A stretch of DNA of 64,000 nt from positions 25,017,220 through 25,081,219 of the forward strand of contig JARWKL010000015.1 in the NCBI GenBank assembly GCA_029961685.1. Reading direction: 5' to 3'. Of the stretch, positions 1 to 10,200 are shown in pieces; position 1 is the first letter of the stretch; each line of letters opens with the position of its first letter. The position numbers and the translations under genes are program-made. Below the pieces are notes generated by a model, which ran no database searches, had not been told where the DNA came from, and worked only from the letters and a program-made list of their open reading frames with translations. This DNA comes from Aristolochia californica (lineage: Eukaryota; Streptophyta; Magnoliopsida; Piperales; Aristolochiaceae).

Positions 1-890
1 TTACTTAGTGTAAGTAAAAGTGAAAGTGAATGTGAAAGAGGACTATGAGAAATTCAATAAAAAAGTTCTCTGAAAAAAACTAATATAAATTTTAAATAAA
101 ATTTCTTATTGACATAAACACACCCTGTCTATAATCAGCTGAGCCCATGGTTTGAACAAATTTTCAGGCAGAGTCCACCAATTTGATGCCTTGGGGTTGG
201 GGAGCTTGTGAGCCGCACCAAAGACCTCTTTATTCTAGGATTTTATTTCAGTCAAAATATTATTTCTGCTTGCTTTAGTAAAGTTAAACGAAAAAACAAT
301 GTTAGTTTACATCATATGGCTTGTTAATCTCATGGTGATTCTTATCATGTTCTTCATTTAGAGAAAAAAACTGCCTTGTTAGCATCGTTTTCTTCATTTG
401 CAGCATATGGTTGTTGTAAATGTAACCATTTTCATATATTTATAGTTAACTGATGGTCTATTATTCGGTTTAGCTATTCTTTTTTTATGGTAGCTTTAGC
501 AGTTGTAGGTTTTTTAGGTTTAAAAACCTGTATTTAGGATGATAGATGTATGAAGAAAATAGAATACAACTCACATTCTTAAATGAAGCATCACTAGGGG
601 CAGTTTCCATTGTTATATAACTGCCACTTCATAATTCAAACAGGAGGTCCAAAGCCTGTTGTTTCTCTTCTGAGAGGGATGGTTTATTATTGGTTTAGCT
701 AGTAAAGTTATTTTATGTGACAGTAACACTCAGTTTTGATTAAAAAACTTCCTCATTACCTACATGCCATTGAAATATTTTGTAAAAACTTACACGTGTT
801 TCAAATTAATATTTACGTGCTTTGTCATTAAATTCCATCATTTACTTTTATCTCTGAAATAAAAAAGATAAAAAATTTCCTCATAGAAAT
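1..890. other. AT-rich non-coding DNA, no feature recognised
   Basis: No coding potential, repeat terminus or RNA gene is visible. The sequence is AT-rich with short T runs. It could be intergenic DNA or part of a long 5' leader intron of the LIP2 gene downstream. Confidence 0.5.
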
Positions 891-947
891 GGTATTATGA
901 TATGTTTATTTGTTAGCTATGAGTCGATCCATTGATTTCAATGACCA

Positions 948-1036
948 TTTTTTTTTTTTTTTGAAGCAGTGATAATTTTATTTCAAAGAGAAAGAGATAC
1001 ATCAAGGGATGCCTCCCCTAACAACAAGAAATTGAA

Positions 1037-1073
<37 letters not shown>

Positions 1074-2440
1074 ATTTAGCACACAAATAAATAATCGAAT
1101 TGGCTGATCTAAGAACATGAGACCAAGTACAAGAAATAGTGGAAACAATGTCTATAATATAAAATAAAGCTGCCAGTGACGCCAAGGGGGGGAGGATAAG
1201 GTAGAGCACCATCCGATGATGACTTTGGAGTCTCCTTCCACAATGAGTGGACCTCTGAAGCAATCCTGAAATATGCACAAGCCGTGGAGGGGCCCGGAGA
1301 GCTCAGCAATGTTCGAGTCTGCAATGTTGAGAGGACCAAAGTAAGAGATAATAGCAATGCCTATGAGATAAAAAATCACCCGCCAAAACCAGCCAAACTC
1401 GGGTTCCCAAAGGTACTACCATCAAAGTTAAACTTATAATAACCGGTGGGAGGAGGCGCCCAAGCAACAACTCGGCGGAGAGCTGAGGGAACAAACATGT
1501 GAGCAATAATCTTCCAGTTGGTGGGGGAAGGGGCACAAGAGAGGTGAGCGAATTCTTTTCGAGTGCGGATCTAGGTAGAGATGAGTCCCGTGGCAGTACA
1601 GGATACCTCAACAGCAGAGCGGGAAACACAGTCAAACCATTTTGGAGTTCTTCTCCTTCCAGAGACACCAAGGGACGAAAGCCATGCAAGCAGATAGCAA
1701 TGGCTTGCCAAGACTAGGAAAGCAGGTCCCAAAGGAGAAGTGACACATGGTACTCAGGTCGGGCGAGATGCAAAATTGAAGCCCATACTGTCGATCATAT
1801 AAGTCCAGACCTTCCAGGCAAAACCATAGTGGAGGAGAAGGTGGCTAATAGTCTTAGTCTCCGTCCCGCAGAAGGGGCAGAGAGGATCGGGAGTAGTGTT
1901 GCCACGCCTAATATGGTTGTTGGTAGTGAGGATCCTGTTGCAGAAGGCCGAGGAGACCGAGAAATGCCCGTTGTCGTTAGAGAGCCAAATCAACTGGTCA
2001 ACCATCTGGGGATGGACCTTAATACTACCAAGACTATCAATCAGGCCACCACAGACAAAAATGGCCTCCTCATTAGTAAGGTTGCGCCTTAGATGAATAT
2101 CCCATGAGCCATTTCCCCAAGCATCAGAGATAGATAAGTCATGGCAAGTGGTGAGCTAAAGAAGTGGTGTGTATGATGAGGCAAGAGAGCCATCGCCCGA
2201 CCACCAATCTGTCCAGAAATGCAGACTGGAGCCATCCCTAACAAAAAACTGAATGACAACACAGAATGAGGAAAACAAATGGAACATGGCCTTCCAATTG
2301 GGGGAGAGGTGACGATAGTTACCGTCAGTAATCCATCTATCTCTGAGACACAGAAGCTTGGAGGCAATCATTGGTTTCCAAGATGCCCCCGAGGTGGACT
2401 TGAGCTTCCAAAACCACTTGAGTGATAGAGCTTACCCCAT
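948..2440 (-). mobile_element. 5'-truncated L1-type LINE (3' half: zf-RVT linker and RNase H)
   Basis: Read on the minus strand, the piece ends in a poly-A tail (T run at 948-962). Broken frames encode the zinc-binding region after the reverse transcriptase (CPFCGTETKTISHLLLH at about 1820-1880) and an RNase H region (IADSNIAEL and IVEGDSKVIIGWC at about 1200-1330). The reverse transcriptase itself is missing, as expected of 5' truncation. Frameshifts and stops make it a dead copy. A run of 33 G (1039-1071) lies in its 3' UTR. Near-identical 40-bp direct repeats occur outside both ends (891-930 and 2519-2558). Confidence 0.85.
1039..1071. repeat. G homopolymer (33 bp)
   Basis: Uninterrupted G run in the 3' UTR of the 948-2440 LINE (C in the LINE sense). 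May reflect slippage during retrotransposition, or an assembly artefact. Confidence 0.9.
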
Positions 2441-2458
2441 TTCCGGTTTGGTTGACCA

Positions 2459-2635
2459 ATTGATATGATATCCATCTAATAGTGATAGATTAGGATTGTG
2501 CCCACCACTTTAATATGTGGTATTATGATATGTCTATTTGTTAGCTATGAGTCAATCCTTTAATGAGGGAGACAGATTGATATGAGATCCATCTAATAGT
2601 CATAGACTAGGGTTGCGCCAGCCATTTTAATATGT
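2459..2635. repeat. tandem repeat, ~117-bp unit, about 1.5 copies
   Basis: The unit starting at 2459 (attgatatgatatccatc) restarts at 2576 (attgatatgagatccatc). The first ~60 bp of both copies match with a few substitutions. The second half of the unit (2519-2558) also matches 891-930 on the other side of the LINE, so the array probably predates the LINE insertion. Confidence 0.7.
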
Positions 2636-2639
2636 AGCA

Positions 2640-4434
2640 GTTATTAGGTTAGTGTCACATCAATTATGTGAAGCAATATTGAAGAGCGACATGTGGACCC
2701 ACATCATAGAATGGTTACAATCTCAAATCTATAATGTATTTTGTCTTTTCTCATTTCATGGTTAGAGTAACTGAGGAAATTTAAAGTTTATGGTGTATAG
2801 GTATTTTAGCTGATATATTGAAGTAGTTATTAATTTGAATACCAGAGTTATATAGGAAATTATTTCTGTGGGAATGTAGATCTAACTGACCTCTCATTTT
2901 CTCTTTTACTTCCTTTAAGCAACCAAACGAGAGAAATTTTGTTTTTCTCATGTTTTTGTATTTTTTTCTCCATTCAAAAAATTATGAAAAAGAAATGAGA
3001 TGTTTTTCTCTTCTTTTTTCTCTTGGTCATTACTTTCTTTTCTTCTCTCTCAATTTCTTTTGGGTCGAGTGAAGCATAAGTGTATATGGACAGACGAGGT
3101 GGAACTTCACCTTATTAAGGCTAGAATGAGAAGAAAAAGACTTACTCTGGAAGGGTGGAAGTTCACTCTCTAGGAAACGGTGCAAGAAAGGAACATGACT
3201 TGAAGTTATTGTTAATTACAACCTCAGATCTTATCAAACTATCAAGTAGCTTTGGGCTTTCCACTTTGCCATGACTAACGCATCAAGTGTTGATTCTTTC
3301 ATGAAAAATACGTTACCCTGGAATTCACATTTTCAGAAGGTTGACTGTATAAAGAAAGTGAATCTCTTTCAGGAAGACAAAATCAATGTGAATTTCAGGC
3401 TAATGTTCTTTCATGATGAAATATGTCTTTTTGTATCAGTGGTGGTGATTTGGAAAGTATGGTGTTACCTAATATTTTAAATAGACTAAGGTTGTGATTG
3501 ACAATGCCATCATGTCACTTCATAATACCTAATCTTTCTCTTGAGAAGCCTAACTCCACCTTGCAGGTAAATGATTTTTCTTATTTTTGGCTTGGGTAAG
3601 GTAAAATGAATTTTCTTAAGGTGAAGTGAATTTCAGTAATCAAATTTCATGTGCATTAAAAAGTTTGGGTTGATTCCCTGGAGAAAGTTAATCTTGTAAG
3701 GCACTCTCTGTGTTCAATAACAAACCTATTTTACTGTCCCCAGTGATTCCATTGCTCATGCAATGGTTATGTGGAACTGAAGCCCTCCTACTGGACCCAC
3801 TATTCTGGTAGGATTGGGATTCTTTATAACCTTCTCTTGGATGTGTTTGTTGGTAGTGGATATAATGTATTTTGGATGTTGCAGTTCATCTACTAAAGAG
3901 TATAAATGTGTCATTTCTTACTGAACAGCTGCACCGAACTGGCCTTGTTTAAGTATGTATTATAAAATAATGTTTTGTTTCATAATTTCTATTAGCAATT
4001 TGATCTCTAACAGACCATTTCATGTTGGCAGTGCTGATTTGTCAAAGATTTGTGAGTCCAAAACTTTCAAGTATCTAATATGCTGCTTTTAATTGAAAAT
4101 CAGTCATGTAGGCTTGCAGTTTGAACTCTAAAAGTTGTACAAGTTTATCAGTATATACACAAAAAAAAAGAAATCTTTTGAAAGGATAAACAGCTTCAGA
4201 GAATGCAAATTGCAATTTTTTAAGTTTCTTCATAGAAAAAGTAAATTGCGAGATCAGCATTTCCATATTGATGGTCACTTTCAAGATACATTTTAACAGG
4301 ACTTGTCAGTGCATACCATGGATTTGTATTTCCTGGGGTAGGAAATAAAGCGTAAAATAAGCATAACAGAATTTCCTCTGAGAGAGGATTAGCGATGGCC
4401 AAATTAGTCATTTCTTTCAATGTCTGTATTTTAA
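2640..4434. other. non-coding AT-rich stretch, nothing recognised
   Basis: No protein-like frame, terminal repeat or RNA gene was recognised. Short pyrimidine-rich runs occur at 2890-3060. Confidence 0.45.
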
Positions 4435-4597
4435 TTTTTTTTTGAAACGGTGGTGATGATTTTATTTCAAAGCAAAGCAAGAGAATACATCAAGGGAGAC
4501 CTCCCCTAACAACAAGAGATTGAAGGGAGGGACCCAATTTAGCACACAAGTTTGCAGCTGAATTGGCTGATCTAAGAACATGAGACGAACTACAAGT
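4435..4597 (-). mobile_element. LINE 3'-end fragment (~160 bp)
   Basis: It starts on the plus strand with a T run (poly-A tail on the minus strand). It then closely matches the 3' end of the LINE at 948-1130, including the shared segments cctcccctaacaacaag and gaattggctgatctaaga. It is a severely 5'-truncated member of the same family, about 280 bp upstream of the LIP2 start codon. Confidence 0.8.
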
Positions 4598-4837
4598 CAT
4601 ATGTCATGTTTTATTGTTTGGCTTGTCAGCCCAAGACCTATCGAAAACTTTAAAAAATTGTGCCAAATTACATGAAGGCAAAAGTTGAGGATTAATGATT
4701 TGAGTGCATAACTTTTTTGGTTACACCTTCATTATTAGCTTCTACATTTGTTAAAAGCAGATTTTTTTCTTATGTTTTTTTGTGCCGACCTCATCAAGAA
4801 ACTGAGTTCCCTTATTGTCATGGGTTTTTTCTTACAG

Positions 4838-4874
4838 GTAGAATTCTTTGATCGACGTTTCTTACCTTTCAGGA
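4838..4874 (+). promoter_or_regulatory. probable 3' splice sites of a LIP2 leader intron
   Basis: Two pyrimidine-rich acceptors lie directly before the start codon: tttttcttacag ending at 4838 and cttacctttcag ending at 4872. The second is three bases from the ATG at 4875. Either would place an intron in the 5' UTR. An in-frame upstream ATG at 4848 would fall inside the intron if the second site is used. I could not identify the upstream exon or the promoter. Confidence 0.5.
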
Positions 4875-5576
4875 ATGAGATTGCTGAGGAGTCTTGAGGT
4901 CTGGAAAATGGGCCTTGTGAACTACTTGGATGCACTAAAGCTTCAAGAGAAACTAGTTGCAGATAGAAAATTGGGTAAAATTCCAGACATGCTTTTATCC
5001 TTGCAGCACCCTCCCACATATACACTTGGAAAAAGGCAGACATATCATAATTTACTTGTAACCGAGTCTGAACTTCAAGCCGTGGGAGCTGAGCTTCATT
5101 ACACAGAGAGAGGAGGTGACATAACATTTCATGGTCCGCATCAAGCCATTCTATATCCAATAATATCTCTCAAGGAAATTGGTTTGGGTGCTCGAAAGTA
5201 CATTGAGAATCTCGAAACGGCCATGATCAACTTGGCAACACTATATGGTGTTCAAGCAGAAGCAGGAAAAACAGGTCTGACAGGGGTTTGGGTTGAAGAC
5301 AGAAAGATTGGTGCCATTGGTGTTCGGATCTCATCGGGTATCACTTCTCATGGGTTGGCTTTTAACATTAATCCAGATTTGAGCTATTTTAGGCACATCA
5401 TTCCTTGTGGGATTGCTGATAAAGGAGTGACATCTTTGAGAAAGGAGGTAGACAAGGAACTGCCAGCAGATGGTGTGATTCATGAGCAGCTGGTTGGTTG
5501 TTTTGCAGATTGTTTTGGGTTCAGTAATCTTTCATGGAAAGATGTGCCAAAACTGTGTGAAGGAGAAGTTAATTAA
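4875..5576 (+). CDS. LIP2: lipoyl(octanoyl) transferase (LipB family), mitochondrial LIP2 type
   Basis: Uninterrupted 233-residue frame. The enzyme moves an octanoyl group from acyl-carrier protein to a lysine of lipoate-dependent proteins (glycine cleavage H protein, 2-oxoacid dehydrogenase E2), the first step of lipoate synthesis. In plants this type acts in mitochondria. Visible LipB hallmarks are the RGGDITFHGPHQ block (residues 79-90), the catalytic lysine in DRKIGAIG (K144), SSGITSHGLAFN after it, and the acyl-carrying cysteine in IIPCGI (C178). Length is normal for the plant family. I chose the ATG at 4875 because MR..RSLEVWK.G.VNYL matches the family's usual N-terminus; an in-frame ATG at 4848 would add nine residues but probably lies in intron sequence. 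Plastidial LIP2p proteins carry a longer transit peptide, which is absent here. Confidence 0.95.
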   Translation: MRLLRSLEVWKMGLVNYLDALKLQEKLVADRKLGKIPDMLLSLQHPPTYTLGKRQTYHNLLVTESELQAVGAELHYTERGGDITFHGPHQAILYPIISLKEIGLGARKYIENLETAMINLATLYGVQAEAGKTGLTGVWVEDRKIGAIGVRISSGITSHGLAFNINPDLSYFRHIIPCGIADKGVTSLRKEVDKELPADGVIHEQLVGCFADCFGFSNLSWKDVPKLCEGEVN

Positions 5577-5637
5577 AACGAATTATGATTTTGTATTAAT
5601 TAGCTAATTTATATGCTCTATCCTGTTTTCTTCCAAC

Positions 5638-5800
5638 TGATGATGTGATTCATGAACAATTGGTTCCCTTGCAAAATTCTTTTTGGGACAGTAATCTTCA
5701 TTGACGCTGTACCAAATTTGTGACTGTAGGAGAATTAAGTTAGAAGAATAATAGTTTCCCTCTAGTAATCTTCATTTACGCTGTACCAAATTTGTTCAAT
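5638..5800 (+). pseudogene. degenerate tandem copies of the LIP2 3' coding end
   Basis: Sequence from 5638 to about 5747 (gatgatgtgattcatgaac... through cagtaatcttcattga, tgtaccaaatttgtgac and aggagaattaagttag) matches the last ~110 bp of LIP2 (5469-5576), with many substitutions. A third, shorter copy (ctagtaatcttcatttacgctgtaccaaattt) lies at 5763-5795. Both sit in the probable 3' UTR and are not coding, since the frame is broken. They look like local tandem duplications of the gene tail. Confidence 0.75.
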
Positions 5801-5830
5801 CTGTGTTTGAAATGTCCTGCTGACTTAGTT

Positions 5831-6670
5831 CATATTTCGATGTTTGACAAACAAGAGATCTGGAATGCTTATTTTGCAATGTGCAAGAGGAAATAGCTGA
5901 TCACCTGCCCATTATTCCTTTCAACTTTACTGTTTGGATTGTGACTATGAACAGATTTGCCGGTACATATGCCTGCTTCCCATGGTGAATTTTGTGAACA
6001 AACACCAAATTCGCTCGTTTCAAAATCTTTGAAAACTCCATAAAAAACTGCTCTAGTTGCAAATCCTTGGAATCTAAAGGAACTGGAGGACATTTCAAAT
6101 AAAATCAAGCTCCATTGAAAGCATAAGTAGAGCCGTTTATTTGCTTCTCTTTTGGAAAGGCAAAATAATGATCTAGGGGCTTTTACCAATGCCATGAGTG
6201 CCTTTGACATCTAAATTGTTTCCTCTAATAGAAGGAATGTTAAAGCCTACTGCTTCGTTGGTTCCTCAACCTTCTAATTACTCTAAAGGTAATCTAGCGC
6301 AGCAGGTAGTTGAGGCATTCTTGGAGAACAATTTTCTTTGCTTTTTTTTATGTGGGATCTCTTAGGATCTACTGTGATTCACATGATGTGGAGGGTTGTT
6401 AAGGAATTAAGCTTTTAATGATTTTCAAGAAGTCCTCTTCTACTGGACAGATTCTTTGATGGAAATAAGTTGAATGAAAGGAAAAGTTTCCCACAGATAC
6501 TTGAGCATAGTAAGCCTTTGACCTCTCTAAGCAGAAAATAAGTTGGATGAAAGGAAAAATTCTCCATGGGGGCTTGGGCGTTGGAGGCTTTTGACCTCTC
6601 CAAGCAGATTGCTGTTGTTCCAAAGCAGGTGACTCAAAATCTTGTTGTCACCCCCTCTATTATGACTTCT
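5831..6670. other. non-coding stretch with a local direct repeat
   Basis: No gene was recognised. Segments near 6470-6520 and 6535-6600 resemble each other (tgaatgaaaggaaaagtttccca versus tggatgaaaggaaaaattctcca, each followed by cctttgacctctc-like text), giving a diverged ~75-bp tandem repeat. Confidence 0.5.
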
Positions 6671-8610
6671 TGAATCTTGATTGAGCCAAGACCGTCAGTC
6701 AAACCGCATACAAAGATAGCTTCCTCATTAGTGAGGTCACGTCTCAAATGAAGATCTCAAGAGCCGTTTCCCCAAGTTTCGGTGACAGAGAGGTCTTGGC
6801 GAGTAGTGAGCTGTAAAAGTAGGGGAAAAGAGGAGATGAGGGGGCCATAACCCATTCACCAATCAGTCCAAAAGTTCAGGCTGGAACCATCACTCACAAA
6901 GTATTGGATAGCAGAACAGAAAATTGGAAACAAATGGAACATCACTTTCCAAACGGGGGAGAGGTGGCACCGGCTGCCATCGGTAATCCATCTAGCCCCA
7001 ATTAGACGAGCTTAGAAGCCATCATCGGTTTCCAGGAAGCAACAGAAGCTGAGTTAAGTTTCCAAAACCACTTGAGAAGAAGAGCTGATCTCACTTCTTT
7101 AGTGTGCCTGATACCCAGTCCACCCAGAAATTTTGGCATACAAACTTCTTCTCACCTGATTAAGTGATAATGAAAACTCATTACTGGTGCCACGCCACAG
7201 GAATCTCCTCTTAATCGCGTCAATGGACTGCCTAATTGAGGTAAAACATAAAAGGAAGTAGTTCGTTGTGCCAGCAAAGTAGGAGTTGAAAAGGGTCAGT
7301 CTGCCAACATTGGAAAGGAGCATACCCTTCCAAGTGGACAGCTGACGCTCGAGCCTCTCAATGACCGAGGCCCAAAGTCCCATCCTAGGTTTGCAATCGA
7401 TGAGGAAGAGGCCGAGGTAAGAAGAAGGGAGTGTCACGATTGAGCAACCGAATGTGTCAGCCATGTGCCGGAGAAGAGAAGGATCAATGTGGAGCCCCGA
7501 GAGAGTCGTCTTCTGACCAAAAGTAACTGAGTCCGAGTAAAGCCTTTATTCTATGAATTTGATCAAGCGCACCGGTTCCCAAGGAAAATAGTATCATCTG
7601 CGCAACTGGAATAATGGAATATCAAAATCACTCTGATTAGAGATAACATCAAGCCACCCGAGATACTTGTTAAGAGTAGAACATGGAGGAAAGTACTCGA
7701 TGAAGAGGTTAAAGAGGAGCAATGAGAGGGGTCCCTTGTTTGATGCCACAAGAGCCTCAGATGGTCCCATCGAGGAGCAAAGAGTCGGATGCTGACGATG
7801 TGCAGCTACAGATCCAAAACTTCCACTGGTCGAAGCCCATGCACTTCATAACATGAGAAACGCCTATTTAACACGATCAAAAGGTATTTTCAAGGTCAAA
7901 CTTGAAGACGAAACGAGGGAGACCCAACCTGGAGAGATGATCAATAATTTCATGGACTACCATGGCGGAGTCCAAAATGTCCTGACCATGAATAAAAACA
8001 CTTTGACCCCTGTGGATGATGGTGGGGAGGATAAGTTTGAGACGGTGAGCCAGAATGTGGGCAATGATCGTGTATGGGCTAGAGACAAGATTAATCGGCC
8101 TGAAGTCATACGAGTGCTCAACATTGGCTTTCTTCGGTACCAATGCAATAAGGGAGGCCGTGACACTCTTAAAAGTGATGTCAAGGTCGTAAAAGCTGTG
8201 AACCATGTAGAGGATGTTCGATCTTTAGAGTAGGCTAGCAGTGCTTGTAGAATTCATTGTTGTAACCATCAAAACCCATGGTCCTATCACAGGGGAGACC
8301 CAAAACAACATCCTCAATCTGGAAATCCAAGAAAAAGAGCTCGATGAAAGCAACCAAGACGGGAGAGATCGAGGAGAAAAGGAGGTGAGGAAGCCGAGGG
8401 TGGTGGTGGCATTCTTCCCTATAGAGATTTGCGAAAAAACTAAGAAGAGCGACAGTAATAGAGGCCCTATCTAAGGTGACTTCATTATCGATGGACAAAG
8501 AAGTGACCCGGTTAGTCTTTTGGCGGGCCAAAGCGATAGCATGGAACAATTTTGTGTTAGCATCCCCCATCAGAAAAGAACACTTAAGCAGAAGGAAATA
8601 TTCGCTGGTT
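6671..8610 (-). mobile_element. decayed LINE: reverse transcriptase and linker, both ends missing
   Basis: On the minus strand the order is a pre-RT segment (GDANTKLFHAIA, about 8530-8570), an RT segment (FRPINLVSS.YTIIAHILA, GQSVFIHGQDILDSAM and FKFDLENTF, 7877-8206), and the RT thumb/linker region (SSYLGLFL..CKPRMGLWASVIERLE and ..AIKRRFLWRG, 7099-7464). It then runs into the zf-RVT region by about 6700. No poly-A end is present, so the 3' end has been lost. Many stops and frameshifts make it non-functional. Confidence 0.85.
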
Positions 8611-8951
8611 GCTTGTTTTCCTTTTATGTTTATGAAATGCTTTCAATACACTTATTTTTTATCTTTTGGTGCAATATTTAGTTTTTGGGTTATTTGCAAT
8701 GTTCTGTCTTAGGTCTGTTTATACATGATATATTTGTTATGCTATTCGTTATGGCTCTGGCATTATTTGACCAACTGTTTGATTGTGAAGGATGGAGAAG
8801 TTATTTTGGGGCAGCAACTATACTATGGAGACATAAAATGTATGGACATAGACATAAGTTTCTTTTTCTAGTAGATATAAATTGATGATCATGTTTTTAC
8901 TTTAGGCTTTATTTATTTACTCTACCACTTATAAAACTTTTTACAGGCTAC
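8611..8951. other. non-coding spacer, nothing recognised
   Basis: AT-rich sequence between the decayed LINE and the solo LTR. No family resemblance was found. Confidence 0.4.
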
Positions 8952-8956
8952 AAGAC

Positions 8957-9457
8957 TGTTAGGAATTAGACACCCAAATTCCAAACCAATGAGATCAATA
9001 ATAATAAATACGGAAGAAAAAAAAAACAAACACGAGAACAAATAAGATTTATACAGGTTCGCCTCAACGTGAGACTACGTCTTATCTTCCGTCGCTACAG
9101 TAATCCTCTATAAAGATGAAATAGTTTACAAAAGAGATTGCACACACTTACAGGTATTATTTTTTTCTAACCTTTCTTGGCCACATCTATTGCTCCTCGG
9201 ATGATGATAAAACCCTAATAGAAGTGCCCTTCAATTATAAAGAGAAAATTAGGGCAAACACGATACAAGAGTAAAATTCTCAAACTGCCCTTATAAAATA
9301 GCTATTAATATATCGTAGACTGGGTGAAGGCTCCGCCCCCACACCTCCAGGAGGGGGGCTTCCCGCCCCCATTCCAACCCCCACAACGACCTTACTACAA
9401 AGGTCGATCCACGTACCGACTCATCATAGAACATTGATTAAATTGCACAATTTAACA
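8957..9457 (-). mobile_element. solo LTR (Ty1-copia-like) with 5-bp target duplication AAGAC
   Basis: The element begins TGTTAGGAATT and ends TTTAACA, and is flanked by perfect direct repeats aagac (8952-8956 and 9458-9462). No internal region is present, so it is a solo LTR left by LTR-LTR recombination. It is an inverted relative of the solo LTR at 32120-32568: a 23-bp block at 9044-9066 is the exact reverse complement of 32461-32483, and most of the rest aligns. Strand is given relative to that copy's orientation. Confidence 0.9.
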
Positions 9458-9462
9458 AAGAC

Positions 9463-9915
9463 AAGCAGCGTGAATCATTTGTTATGTGTGTATCAGCCTT
9501 ATCCATTCTATGACTATTAATTCAACTTAGCTCCCCTGTGAGGGCCTTCGTTTGTTGAGGATTACCGTAAATAATTCAATGTCGGTGATGAGATTTCAAT
9601 CAAAGAATGAGGAACTAGAGAAAAACCTTATCTCGCTTTGCTGCCTGAAGTAGAATATCGAGCTTAGAATCAAGCATGTACACCACAAGTATAGTGCAAA
9701 GAAGATATCTGCTTTATTGCAAAAGAATTTCCACAATTTACATCTTTAAACCCCACCCAGGAACGAGGATCCAAGAAATTAAAGCCTAAAATAGAACTCC
9801 TTTTAGTAAAAAAATCACAAAAAGAAAGCAGTCCATATTGAACACGGTTATCTCCAATCATAGATCTCAAACCTCAAAATGCGTCATTAAACAAGGAGCT
9901 CTTTAGTGAATTGGG
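9463..9915 (-). other. 3' flank / 3' UTR of the coiled-coil gene
   Basis: Non-coding DNA directly downstream of the coiled-coil stop codon at 9916. I could not fix the poly-A site. Nothing else was recognised. Confidence 0.4.
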
Positions 9916-10200
9916 CTAAAAAATAATGTCAAATGGTCTTTCGTTGAGGCTGTCCTTTAGAATTGTTATTTGACCCTCCTTGAGAAGAATGTCTTCATCA
10001 AGGGTTTCTATCATCTTTTTCAAAGAACTCACTTCACAATTGAGTAGCATATTCTTCTCACTGTACTGTTTAACTTCTTCCCACATCAAATCCCTCTCTC
10101 CAGAAACTTTTGCCAACATACCTTGTGAAGCAGTCAATTCCTTCATATTCTCCTCCAAATCCATCTGTAGCTGATTTATGTTCTCGCTCTTTCTCATCAT
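9916..10200 (-). CDS. coiled-coil gene, last exon
   Basis: 94 codons plus stop (TAG at 9916-9918). I chose the acceptor ctgaacag before MMRKSENINQ because it keeps phase 0, gives a 93-nt intron and matches how family members continue. An upstream reading (LMDFHNDLSLTEQ) would leave an intron too short to splice. Confidence 0.8.
   Translation of the reverse strand: MMRKSENINQLQMDLEENMKELTASQGMLAKVSGERDLMWEEVKQYSEKNMLLNCEVSSLKKMIETLDEDILLKEGQITILKDSLNERPFDIIF

Noticed and set aside
1018..1278. Open frame with a run of prolines
   Set aside because: Created by the G homopolymer in the LINE 3' UTR; no protein resemblance.
4848..4874. Upstream in-frame ATG of LIP2
   Set aside because: Probably within the leader intron (acceptor ends at 4872), and family members start MR..RSLEVWK at 4875.
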